A program made the translations under genes and the position numbers. 64,000 nucleotides of DNA from Linepithema humile. Its lineage: Eukaryota > Arthropoda > Insecta > Hymenoptera > Formicidae. This document shows positions 1 through 10,227 of the stretch, piece by piece. Each line of letters starts with the position of its first letter. Within the stretch, counting starts at the first letter, position 1. The notes under the pieces were generated by a model. That model did not search any database. It was not told where the DNA came from and worked only from the letters and a program-made list of their open reading frames with translations. The stretch covers positions 17,227,501 through 17,291,500 of the forward strand of contig NC_090134.1 of assembly GCF_040581485.1 (NCBI RefSeq), written 5' to 3'.

Positions 1-183
1 GTCGAGAGAACCGGTCGACCACTCTCGGTATGCCCGTCTCGCGTTAGTATCGTCTAGTTCGGTGTTTCCCGACTAGTGCTAGAACCGGAAGCTCGGTGTT
101 CCACGAGGTGAGATTGGAAGCTACACTTCAACAAATATCTTGTGTTTATATTTTCCGATTACATAAAATTAATATCTAAATTG

Positions 184-493
184 GTGTGAGTCTATTCTTC
201 GCTCAATTTCGAAATTTAATTGTTTAAACAAAATCGTCAACGTGTTTGTAGTGTTTACAATTATATATTATAATTTAATGAAAAGATATTGTAACAATAT
301 CTTGTGTGTTTATCATTTTGCGGCAACTTTTAATGAAATTTCGAAGAATTTTGTTGACTAAATTTGATTTAACGGGAAACACTGATCTAGTCTTCCATCT
401 TTTTCCTTAAGTGAGGCCAAGTGTTTGCGGCCAAGAATTTCGGAGTTCATAATTATCGGACACGAGTATCGTTATTAACCGGTCGACCTTCAC
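184..493. other. AT-rich non-coding sequence at the left of the window
   Basis: AT-rich DNA with no credible frame. Before it, 1-106 looks like a GC-richer transcript leader ending at GTGAGA (107), possibly an untranslated exon. No further feature was found. Confidence 0.4.
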
Positions 494-634
494 ATGCGTA
501 CGAAAAATCAAGAGAGTATCGGGGCATCGTCCTACTCCTCGCCATTCGTGGATGTTCGGGAAATGTCCGAAGCGAAAGTGAGGGGTAAAATACGGATGAA
601 CGTAGGTGCATTTTCGCTTCACAGCTTCAAGAAG
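494..634 (+). CDS. Weak candidate first exon (47 codons)
   Basis: ATG frame beginning MRTKNQESIGASSYSSPFVD and ending SLHSFKK at donor GTGAGA (635) in phase 0. An internal ATG near 563 has a better start context. Composition is not strongly Arg-biased, unlike most chance frames here. Nothing else supports it. Confidence 0.14.
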
Positions 635-1259
635 GTGAGAACAACCACCATATTTCGCGCGATCTCCACCTCTTTGTATAATTCCCGATCTACATTGTTT
701 CTCCATGCGAGGATTCCGAAGGATTCGTGTGCGAACGCGAATTGCCCGTCTGTTTTATCCTGGCGCCGAGCCAGTATTGCCGCCGTTTCACTATCGGTTC
801 GCAATCCTCCTCGCTCCCTTTCGCTCGTGACACAAAGTTGTAAGAAAAAGATCCGACGACAGTTTTAGAACTGGTTACCTCACAGAAAACGGCACCTTTC
901 CTATTTTTATCGGCGCTGCACGTAAAAATAGACGCCTGTATTTTTTATAAGCAAAGGCGACGCGCACACCTAGCCGGAGGAGAATTGCACATTGGTCCTC
1001 GAATAAAATGGCGCGGAATGAAAAACCGTGCTCGACTCCTACATCCGTCCATCCTTCTCTCGGTGAATGTTTTTTAAATTAGAGTTATATTTGAAGTTAT
1101 GTCCTACGCGACTCTTAATATACATCTCGTTGACTGTAACAAATGCATACGTTGTACTTGTACCGTAAACTCTCATACGTCATGCCATGTCACAAAAAAC
1201 CTAAAAAAGGTTGAAAACGCGTCATCTGGAAACGCTCGAGAGTAGACCCCTTGACATTT

Positions 1260-1300
1260 CCGCGGCGTGCAGCGCCGCGGCGTTAAGCGCCGCGGCGCGG
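1260..1300. repeat. Paired GC-rich palindromic block
   Basis: The 12-mer AGCGCCGCGGCG, whose core CGCCGCGGCG is a perfect palindrome, occurs at 1271-1282 and 1286-1297. More GCGGCG sequence flanks it. It is a small self-complementary GC cluster in otherwise mixed sequence. Confidence 0.8.
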
Positions 1301-1758
1301 GGAGGGAAATCGAGAAAAAAACTCATGGCATGCGCGGTTTGAAAATGATGCGCCGGGTCGGAGATAAAGGATGATTTCTCCCGGTTTCTCATATCGGTCC
1401 CGCGCGCGATGCTCGTCTCATTTCCTTCGACGCACCGAACGTAGCGGATTACTTGTGCGATGCCGCGATATTGGATTACGGTGGGGGCCTGCCGAGGCTG
1501 TACAATGCCCGGCGTCGTGCTTTTAATTTAATATACCGCGGCAGGGGGAGAGTCTTCGGTGGAATCCAGACGCATCAGTGCCGAGTCGACCTTCCTCCGA
1601 TGGCGAGGCGAGTCCGGTTCTTCTCTGTGCCGTGCGCGACCGAGACCACACACGCATCCCTCGACCCGTGCGCGCCGCGCGCTGAGAAAAGCCGAGGGAG
1701 TCAGTCAGCGGTCTTCTAATTAAAATCCGCTCGGAGCAGGCCAGCCACACGCTCTCCC

Positions 1759-1818
1759 ATGCCTGAGATTTTGTTCTCGTTCATTGAGTGCTGCAAACGC
1801 TGCCTGGCGTCGCCGTTT
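1759..1818 (+). CDS. Candidate alternative first exon (20 codons, Cys-rich)
   Basis: ATG-initiated segment reading MPEILFSFIECCKRCLASPF, ending at a perfect GTAAGT donor (1819) in phase 0, so it could splice to 31740 or to the mini-exon at 9521. Codons look coding-like (TTC, TCG, TGC, CTG, GCG). A TCAGT initiator-like pentamer at 1701-1705 lies 54 nt upstream of the ATG. The CCKRC motif next to a hydrophobic stretch could be palmitoylated, which would give a membrane-directed kinase isoform; that is inference. The start context (CCC before ATG) is poor. Confidence 0.35.
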
Positions 1819-4800
1819 GTAAGTCAGACTGATTCGTCGATATCCCGTTCATATTTTTCTTCTATTTTTTTTTTCCCTCTTTTTCATTGCACGTGAAATT
1901 TTCATCTTGGCAGTGGCGGTGAAAGAATTCGCGTGTAGGCGCGGAGTGTGTTGAGATACTACGCGTGCTCTTCGATCTCGTCTTGATTTTCGGCGCGTGG
2001 AAAGACAGAGCTTCGCGATTGAGCTTCCTTCATCTTCTGTCGCTTTGTGTGCCGCGCGCAGATTTCGCTCGTTCGTTACGACCGCGTCTTTCCGATTCGC
2101 GCTTGATACGGTGTAACCGAATATATCATATCAGTTTCTCGATTTATAATACTGTGCCGCGTATTACCGACGAATGCTTTTTTCCCCACTAAGAAGGTAC
2201 CTCGAGGAGATTAATAGCCCGCGCGAGAAATTGCCTCGCCGCGCAAGAAATTGCTCTGACCGGATGAAATTCGCGTCGGTGTGTAGCTGAGAGCGCGCTT
2301 TTCCACGCTGGGTAGCCTTCTCGAGGCTGGCTTTGGACGTTGATATCGTAAATCAGCAGCCGCTATCTAACGCGTGACGGGCGCAGAAACCAGGCACCGT
2401 GTGTCGAAAAGGAGTGCATTTCCGTCCGGCGGATATGTCAACGTGCTCCGTGATGCCGGTCTCCCTGCAAGACATTTTGGTAAATATCCGTAAATTTTTC
2501 TAACACTGCTGATCGCTTGAAAAAAATCCTACGAGTTATATTCTCGACCGAATCCAACCCACTAACCCACCGCACGGCCGCTTGCAGCGAATAACTCCGC
2601 ATCTGCAAAGTGAATTAAAAGCGATCCGCGGTAAACCAGATTTTGCAACGTTTTCGTTGTTTTCTCGTCAATATTGACATGCGAATTATCTTGCTTCGTT
2701 TTACCGTGCAAACACGTAGGATGTCTCTCATCTCGATAATTAAACGTATAAATCACGGCTTTACTACGTATTTATCATGGATATTGCGCTGCGAACTATG
2801 CGCTTTAATTAACTATGCTGTTTCGAAAAAAAAAAAAATTATAATGCAACGTGCGGAGCTAAGTATCATTTTTTCTCACAACATTCTTTTACTTTTATTA
2901 AGAAACAGGATCTGAAATTTTATATCTTTCTATATAATAAGCAGCTCTCTCTCTCACTCTCTCTCTTTCCTTCCCGCATTTTCATTTTTTTAAGACTTGG
3001 TTTCAACTATCTTGTCTTCTCGAATCGCTCCGATTCGCAATGCATTTAACAAAATGCGTGGGTATCCGAGAATACATGCGTCGTTGTCATTGTCCGCCGT
3101 CTGTGGTTCCAGGTAATTGATGTTAGCGTTTAATGAAATTCTGCGAATGAAAGAAAAGCACAAGGGGCCGTATTGAACTTACGAACGCGCGTTCGCTGCC
3201 TACCGGCCTTACGCTCAACCGGTTACACTGGTTTCGCGAGAAAAGAAGCTAAAAGGAGCGCGGATCGCCGCGCCGCACCCGGCGCTGGGTGGGAGATACA
3301 TAAAAAGGGATCGCATTCGACAGCAGCTGCTCTTAAATTCACGAACACGCGTTATGTCACGTCTTATCGATCGTAGAATATCGCAAAAATGGTTAAAAAT
3401 TCGGCTTTTTGCACAACGAAAGCGGTGCGCGGATTGTTACTCGACAACGAATCGCGTTCGCGCAGTTAAAATCGATATCTCTCTACAATTGAAAATTTCT
3501 CTCTTTTATCTAAATACTGCTTTGCCGCTACGCATCAATCGCGGTTTACTAACTCGCCACAATTGCGCGCTGAAAACATAAATTGTTTAACGCAAAACAA
3601 TCGTACGCTTTACTAATAATACATCAATGCACGATTTAATGTAATATTTGCGTTGAAATGTTGACGGCGCGTTTGCACACGCAATCAAATACACGTTTTA
3701 CACACCTAACCTCTGCATTTTATATTTTTGTTATTCATAATTTTGATGCAGAGCAATACGGATGCATTACGGAAATTGTTGAGGCATCGCGCGATTGTTT
3801 TGAAATATATCGCGCGTCTTTGTTTGTTTTCGATACTTCACACTTGACATTTTGCGCTTTGAAAAATTGTACGTGCGTGCTCTCGCGAAATAAGAGCGCA
3901 CTGGCATTTTTACTTTGCGACACGATATTCCCGATACCATGATCCTGACAAAAACGATTGAAAAATGCTCTCAAAAATATTTTTAACAATGGCCCCTTGA
4001 CTTTTACTCTTATCAATCAGCTCTCCGCTGCACTTGAAAAACTCCACGTCACGTTTTCGTGAAATCGTACGCGTTTTGCGATTGAAATTATTAGATCCGT
4101 GTCAGTCGACTGAACGCAAAGACGAGAGGCTCTCCAAGACACGACATGTGAACGAAGTCTCCTTAATTTCGTTACATATCGGCAACGCGCGAGTCTTTAG
4201 CGTTTACTTAATTAATTAGAAAATTATAAAATGTTAATTACAATATATAAAAGGACCCGTGCAAATCTTTTGTGCCCATACACTTTTTTAGTATCAATCG
4301 AAGAAATGCAATTGTCCTTTTAAGGAGATAGAAATAGATTATAAAATTTCTATTATGCAAAGACATATGAAAAGGTCACACGTGCATTTAACTTATACGT
4401 GCTCTCTTTAGTTTGACAAAAAATAGCGCTTGTACTTGCAGTCTTCGATAGCGAAAGAGAATCGATAGCCTGTTAAGTTTAAATATCCTTATTATCGTCT
4501 CGAGGCCAATAGCGCCCACGAATTTGGCCTAACTGCGACGAGGTCGCGCGACATCCGGGGTCGGGAACGTTTTCTCGGCCGTTTACGGCGTCGACCTAAA
4601 CCAAGAGCGGCTACAGACCCGATTTCAGCTCCCGAGTGGAGGAACGTTCGCGACTTCTTCGCCGAGTGTATTTTCGTTTCTGGCACGTCGCTGAGGCCTA
4701 CATCGGCCTCCGCTGGCTTGCATTTGCAATTCGTTATGTAATTTCGCGCCCTTAGTACGCGTGCGGCTACACTTGTTACGTGGTTTCCGCGATCAAGTTA

Positions 4801-5094
4801 TCCTTAAGCGCGCTTCTTGGAGTAAATGGACGAAAATAGTAACGTGACGATTTTACACGCGCGACAATTTTCCTCGCGGTGCCTTTAAATTTCACGTCGT
4901 GCGGTGTTTTTTTTTTCACATCAATATTTTGCATCAATTTGACAATTTTTGTTGTTGAATGTCAGCACCGTCGACTAGATAAGTGCGGGCGATTTAGTAC
5001 CCGGTTATATTTATTTTCTTTTCTCCGCCGCGGGGAATATTCGTAGTTTCAATCGCGTGTCCACGAAATTGTCCCGAGAACGGCGCGCCAACCG
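1819..5094. other. No recognisable gene
   Basis: CpG-rich intergenic or intronic sequence. It includes a CT-rich tract around 2943-2968 and short A/T runs. Open frames here are short, Arg/Cys-rich and without splice support. I see no RNA gene. Confidence 0.5.
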
Positions 5095-5190
5095 ATGGCG
5101 TGCGCGTGGCTGTCGGACGCATCAAGTGAACTTCTGGTATTGCTGCTGCACTACGTCCTCGAACTGGGCCGTGGCATTCTAGACAAACTG
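5095..5190 (+). CDS. Weak candidate first exon (32 codons, hydrophobic)
   Basis: ATG-initiated frame beginning MACAWLSDASSELLVLLLHY, ending before a moderate GTAATG donor at 5191 in phase 0. The frame continues open to 5280 if unspliced (61 codons). The hydrophobic leucine-rich centre could be a signal anchor. Codon use is GC3-rich. There is no homology, so this may be chance. Confidence 0.18.
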
Positions 5191-5862
5191 GTAATGCCCT
5201 GCTGGAAAGAGAAGATAGTTCATTACGGCAAGAGTCGCATGGCGGTACCTTCTGTGGCGGACGGAAATAAGTTAGCATGATTTGCGATATCTTCGTGATC
5301 CACGCGAATTTTTTTTCCAACACTAATATTCAAGGGTTTAAACGTGAGCGATAAATTATTCAATACATTTCGCTGGAGTCCACTATTTCACTGGAATTTT
5401 CAGAAAGAATGAAATACGTCACTGATCAAACCGATCTCCCGCCACGCTAATTAGATCTCTCTGTAATTCCTCGCTCCGAATTAATGTCATCGCGGTCGCG
5501 TGGTTATCGAAAAACGCAGCGTTTGATCGAGTGTTTGTACTCCAATTTTAGCGCGAAGGAGAGGAGGGGGGGGGGGCGGCGGCTTGCTTTTACCGGTCGA
5601 CGAAAGGAAGCGTACACACTCTCGACGCGACCGCAAATAAACGGGCCGCCGCGCCGGCCGCTGCGTCGGCGAAAAGACTGCGATTGCGTAAGTACGTGGC
5701 GGGCACGCATGCACCGGAATGCGTGCGTCCACATATTCGCGCGCGGTTCCTCGTCACGAGCTTTTTAAACAGGCGCCGCGTTCCTCGGAACGCGTCGAAG
5801 ACCGATTGCGTAATCGCGGAGTGTGTGAAGCGCGTGCCGTGCAGCCGTCGGCGCCGCACCGA

Positions 5863-5882
5863 GGTCGATCAGCTGATCGACC
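5863..5882. repeat. Perfect 20-bp palindrome
   Basis: GGTCGATCAGCTGATCGACC reads the same on both strands. The centre contains an E-box-like CAGCTG. It could be a binding site for a dimeric (bHLH) factor or chance in CpG-rich DNA. Confidence 0.85.
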
Positions 5883-6538
5883 GGCGACAGCGGGCGAGAG
5901 TTCCGCGACTTCGACGCCAATTTGTGCAGTGCGGTGTAATTAATCCGTAGATCGATTTGGCTCTTGATAAAGCGGGTCACCGTTATGGTAATCCGCGCCG
6001 GTGTTAATTGACATTGCGTGAATAAATATACGTATCTCGAGGGCTCGATCGATCGCGCCACCACCTCGGGCGGAAAGTAGGTCGATCTTTGGACACGCGT
6101 GCACACGATTACGAATCGTCGGCTAATCGAGGGCGCATTGTCGTCCTAGTTTTTTCCGATAGCGCATTACGAGCGCCGGCCAATCGAAACTGTCACGGCA
6201 GTGATAAATATATATAAAATGTACACGCCGCGCGCATGTGAACCTTCAACAACAATTTACACAAATGATAAAACAAGCTTACGCAATTGAATTGCGACGC
6301 GTGCTAAGTAAACTTTGCCAAGTTTTTTTTTTTTTTGCAATATTCGTCGCGTGCATTTTCCACCGAGAAACTGCCGATAAATTCCCGCGATGCAAAGATC
6401 CCGCGCCGCAAAACGCGCATTTCTACGTCGCAGTTCACGCTATTTCACGGCGCGTTGGAAAGTGGCGATTCGAAACGGGGAGTAACACACGTTCGTTTCC
6501 GCGTGTGTACGCGCCATCGGTTGCTCTCGTTAGCGGAG

Positions 6539-6600
6539 GTGCGTAAACGCATTCAATTATCGTAACGCAACCGCGATTGCGTTACGATAACGTTACGCAC
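6539..6600. repeat. Nested perfect inverted repeats (two-tier hairpin)
   Basis: Inner arms 6557-6570 and 6577-6590 (TTATCGTAACGCAA and its exact complement) have a 6-nt spacer. Outer arms 6539-6546 and 6593-6600 (GTGCGTAA / TTACGCAC) are also exact. The whole 62 bp could fold as one cruciform with an internal asymmetric loop. It may be a remnant of a small inverted-repeat element. Confidence 0.88.
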
Positions 6601-7246
6601 TTTGTTTTTCCATTGCAAATTATAACGCGTATACACTGCAATTAATGCACTCGTTTCTTTGTTCACAGTGAGCTATAATTAAATTCTGTGATATTGTAAG
6701 CAAATTTTTATCATACGAGAATCTCGCTTTTAAAGATCTACAGCGATGAATCAACGACGAGATTGGTTTATCTTACTGGAACGCTTAATCTTGAATCATC
6801 GAAATAATTAGTGCGCGCGATATATTGCCGCGAGATAAGAAAAGAAAAGATCAATCTGTGCGCGCGCGCATTATTCAGGAAAAGTACGATTAATCCGACG
6901 ATTCGATTGTTGCAATTCACACGGCTCGTCGAAAAGTCGCGAATGCCGGGATAACCCAGCAGGTCGTTGGAGCATTATATTGATAACATTAAGCGACTCG
7001 ATAACTTTATTGCAGAGCAATGCTTTTTACGTCTGTCGGTTGCATTTCAGTGCAATTCATTTTCTCGTATGCGCCGGTCGTTCGCGTGGTTTAACGGCTT
7101 ATCGATTCTCGAGGATATAATCGCGAAATTTGATTCACGCTAATCATTGTACGTCAACAGAGAGAAAGAAAGAGAGAGAGAGAGAAAGATAGAGACGGGA
7201 AATACTGATTTCGCTTCAAACTCTGCACGATTGTTGAAGCTGCATA

Positions 7247-7297
7247 ATGAAGTTCCTGGTGAGGTACTACGACTTCCTGAACTTCAAGTTCTCCACG
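7247..7297 (+). CDS. Candidate alternative first exon (17 codons)
   Basis: An ATG with A at -3 opens MKFLVRYYDFLNFKFST, ending at donor GTGAGA (7298) in phase 0. Codon choice (TTC, CTG, AAC, TAC, GAC, TCC) is much more coding-like than the surroundings. It could join the mini-exon at 9521 or Dyrk2 exon 2 at 31740. A GA-rich tract lies just upstream in the presumed leader. No homologue is recognised. Confidence 0.42.
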
Positions 7298-9501
7298 GTG
7301 AGATTTTAAAGCGCTGTACAATGTTTTCGTTACATGAGTTACCGGAATGAGAAACGAGTTTAAAAACGTTCCGTGAGACAGAGCGAGATAACATCAACTG
7401 AGATAACTCTATGATTTCTCTCTTTATGAAACGTGTTTAGCATCGTTTTTAACGTCTCGGAGTGCAATTCCTCTCCAAGTCACGATTTCGCGAAGCCCCG
7501 CGTTATCAGGGAAAATAATAGTAACGACTCTTCTTGTGACGTGAGTCGCCGAGATTGACTGCCTTTCGACATTATCGATTATTGTGCGCGAGAGAGTGCG
7601 CCTTATCGCGTGCGCGCCCGCGAAATAATGGACCGCTCGCGAAATTCGACGACCTTTTAGATAGCCGCATGAAAGAATAGCATTATGTGCGCATTCCGCG
7701 ATTCCCGCGGTAGCCGCGAGAACGAAGCATCTGCCGCGACGGTCGCGCGCTATCGCGCCATTTGTCATTCGCTCGCTCTCGCGCTGACTCTCTCGATAAT
7801 TGGATTTCTCCGAAATGTTTCGCCGAGGAGAGGAGAGTCGCGGTATCACGCGCGACTAGAAAAATTCGGCGACCTTTACATCTGACGTTATCGGGAGAAC
7901 CAGCGAACTCTTTATGAAATGTTTCTCCCTCGAGGAGAAATATTTGTGACCTGTCACTGCTCAAGGATTCTCGCATGTGTGAACCAATATTCGAGCTTGA
8001 TCGATTGGAAGCGAATGAGAATGTATTGAAATTTCAATGGTTTCCATAATAATGCTCGCATAAATGTCAAGAGCACACGTCCCTCTTCGTTGAAACTTCA
8101 AATATTCGCGTCACTGTAGACATAATAACACGGAAGCGATTATTATTACAATGCGTATTATTGAGCGCCGATGACTCGCACGAGGAGGTCCGAATCACTT
8201 TACATGCGCCGCGCGATCGATCGCGAAAACATCAAAATTCGGTCGCGTCCGTTGAGCAAGTACTCGGAAAATCATTATCGCGCAATTATATCGGTGTCAA
8301 ATTTCACTGTGTGCCGTTGTTTTCGCGTGTGTTCTTCACACGTATAACACGCTTGCGTCACATTGCGGCATCGTTCGCGAATCGCGATGCTATTCATCAG
8401 TTAGTAGGTCGAATGATTTCTCCGTTGCTTTCGCGAATCGAATTTCGCCGAAACTGGTGCGAATTTTTCGGCGATCTTTCGCATAAAACGTTCTTGAAAG
8501 TTTCGCACGGCATCATTCCGCCTTGACGCATCGTTTTCTCGCCGATATGAACATTTTTACTGCCGCACGTGGACGTTTCCGCACGAGGAGAATTCATTTC
8601 ATCACTAATTAAAAAAACGCTTACGTATATTTAATGCTCTATCGATCGCGTCTGCAATCTAAAATATACATATATGAAATTCTTTTTTAATTTAATTGAT
8701 ATAGACGTGAACATATTAAAAATTATAATAATAGCGATTTGATCATTATCTGTGTATACATACAGCTCACGCTACAGGAAGTTCGGTGAAAGTGTACGTT
8801 TAAGGCGTAGTTAAAATGTAGTTATCGCCGGCGTTCCGTTTTGAGCTTACCAAGTTAATTGCTCGGGGAAAAAATAAATGCAGTTCACGAGGGACAGTGA
8901 AAGAGAGGAGAGAGTGTTCTCCGTGCATGTATTATATTCGCGTAATCGAGAGCTCGTTTCACTTTTATTGTTCCTTCCGAGCGGATAAATATCGCGATTC
9001 CGACCGCTCGCGAACCGCCGGCGATTCTTTCGGCCGCGCCCGGTGTTGCGTCAGGCCGATTGCTTTCGTACCGCGAAGCTGGTGAAGCGAGGTGGCTAAT
9101 TCCCCGTAACAGGGTGACAAAGGGCGACGGAACGACCACAAAAGGCCCAATAGGCTTTATCAACTAACCGCAGAGTGCACCGACTCGCCGGTGTAATTTG
9201 TCAGTCGTTGCACTTGCTTCTTTATTGGCGCGATACTTCGTTAAAATTGCTCGTTCGACGCCCCCGAGGCTTTGCAAAACGATCTCGAGAGGAGCGCTCG
9301 TCCGATCAAGGCGTGAAATTTTCGAACGGTGCATTCGAGCAGAAAATCCGCTCGATTCGAACTTTTTATTTCATCACCCGCCCTTTTAATCGCAACGCGA
9401 TTTGATAGGGAATTTCTGAAGATAGGGAATGCAGATTGAAAATCTATTTATGCAAATGAACAATTTATCTACGCAAATTTATTCATGTAATTCTAAATCT
9501 C
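7298..9501. other. No recognisable gene
   Basis: CpG-rich sequence with TCGCGA-type motifs and many short chance frames on both strands. It probably lies in an intron of transcripts starting at 7247 or earlier. No repeat family or RNA gene was seen. Confidence 0.45.
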
Positions 9502-9520
9502 TTGTTATTCTGTCTTGCAG

Positions 9521-9565
9521 GTGAGTAGGCGATCCAAAGAACATGCGACACAAGAGAAGGGAAGG
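9521..9565 (+). CDS. Candidate 45-nt cassette (recursive-splice) mini-exon, phase 0/0
   Basis: A strong polypyrimidine acceptor (TTGTTATTCTGTCTTGCAG, ending 9520) directly abuts GTGAGT. A second donor GTGAGT follows at 9566. The 45 nt between are open in phase 0 and would encode VSRRSKEHATQEKGR. A possible branch point (CTAA) lies near 9493. Either this is a real cassette exon of Dyrk2 or the exon is only defined transiently during recursive splicing. I cannot tell which from sequence. Confidence 0.4.
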
Positions 9566-9855
9566 GTGAGTTAATTTAAGTTGCTACTAAGAAATCGTAG
9601 TGTCGCTGCCGGTAACCGAGGGGGTTAGCGGAGAAATCTACGCCGAGAGAGCGCCGCTATCCCTCGGCTATCCAGCGCAGTTTGTGTCGCGCCAACGGCT
9701 TTTCCACCCACGTGGCGAGGCTTGTCGATACGAACAGTCCGTTCGATTAGCATGCATGTCGCGTTAACATCGAACAGGAAGGGCCGTTTTAATAACACGA
9801 CGGAGGACAGCTCGCATCGGGTTGTCCCGATACGCGTACGGCGATCATTTTTGCG

Positions 9856-10227
9856 ATGAACTCTATTATAAACGTGGCCGGGAAACGCCGGGCGCTAGGC
9901 GTCGTTACAGCGTTGCGCGGGCGCTTGAATATGCACGAAGAGAAACTGACTGTCGATGCTAATGCTTATACATCCGACGAATATGTAAATCTCGTTTTGT
10001 TATCGGAATTTATTACGCATGCGGGAGAAATCGTCCGTCCCGACGTGTGTTCGCGCGCACTTTTAGAAGCAATTTCTTTTCTCGAAGATGCCTTATCGCT
10101 ATCGCGAGATTACATCTGCGTCGGAGTAAAGAATATCTGCGTCGGAGTAAAGAATATAATTTTTAAACTATCTAATATCCGAGGAAACAATCGACATGCT
10201 TTGCTGCCACGCTCTGTTGCCTCTTGA
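9856..10227 (+). CDS. Unassigned 123-codon ORF with an in-frame internal duplication
   Basis: ATG-started frame of 123 codons beginning MNSIINVAGKRRALGVVTAL. Its composition is ordinary (Leu, Ala, Glu, Val, Asp), not Arg-rich as in most chance frames nearby. Near the C-terminus the heptapeptide block ICVGVKN occurs twice in tandem through an exact 21-nt duplication, which keeps the frame. I recognise no family. It lies on the + strand within what would be an intron of the longer Dyrk2 transcripts. It could be an orphan gene or chance. Confidence 0.2.
   Translation: MNSIINVAGKRRALGVVTALRGRLNMHEEKLTVDANAYTSDEYVNLVLLSEFITHAGEIVRPDVCSRALLEAISFLEDALSLSRDYICVGVKNICVGVKNIIFKLSNIRGNNRHALLPRSVAS
10114..10155 (+). 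repeat. Exact 21-bp tandem duplication
   Basis: Two identical 21-nt copies (10114-10134 and 10135-10155), each starting ATCTGCGTCGGAGTAAAG. The unit is a multiple of three and sits inside an open frame. The perfect identity suggests a recent slippage event. Confidence 0.9.
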
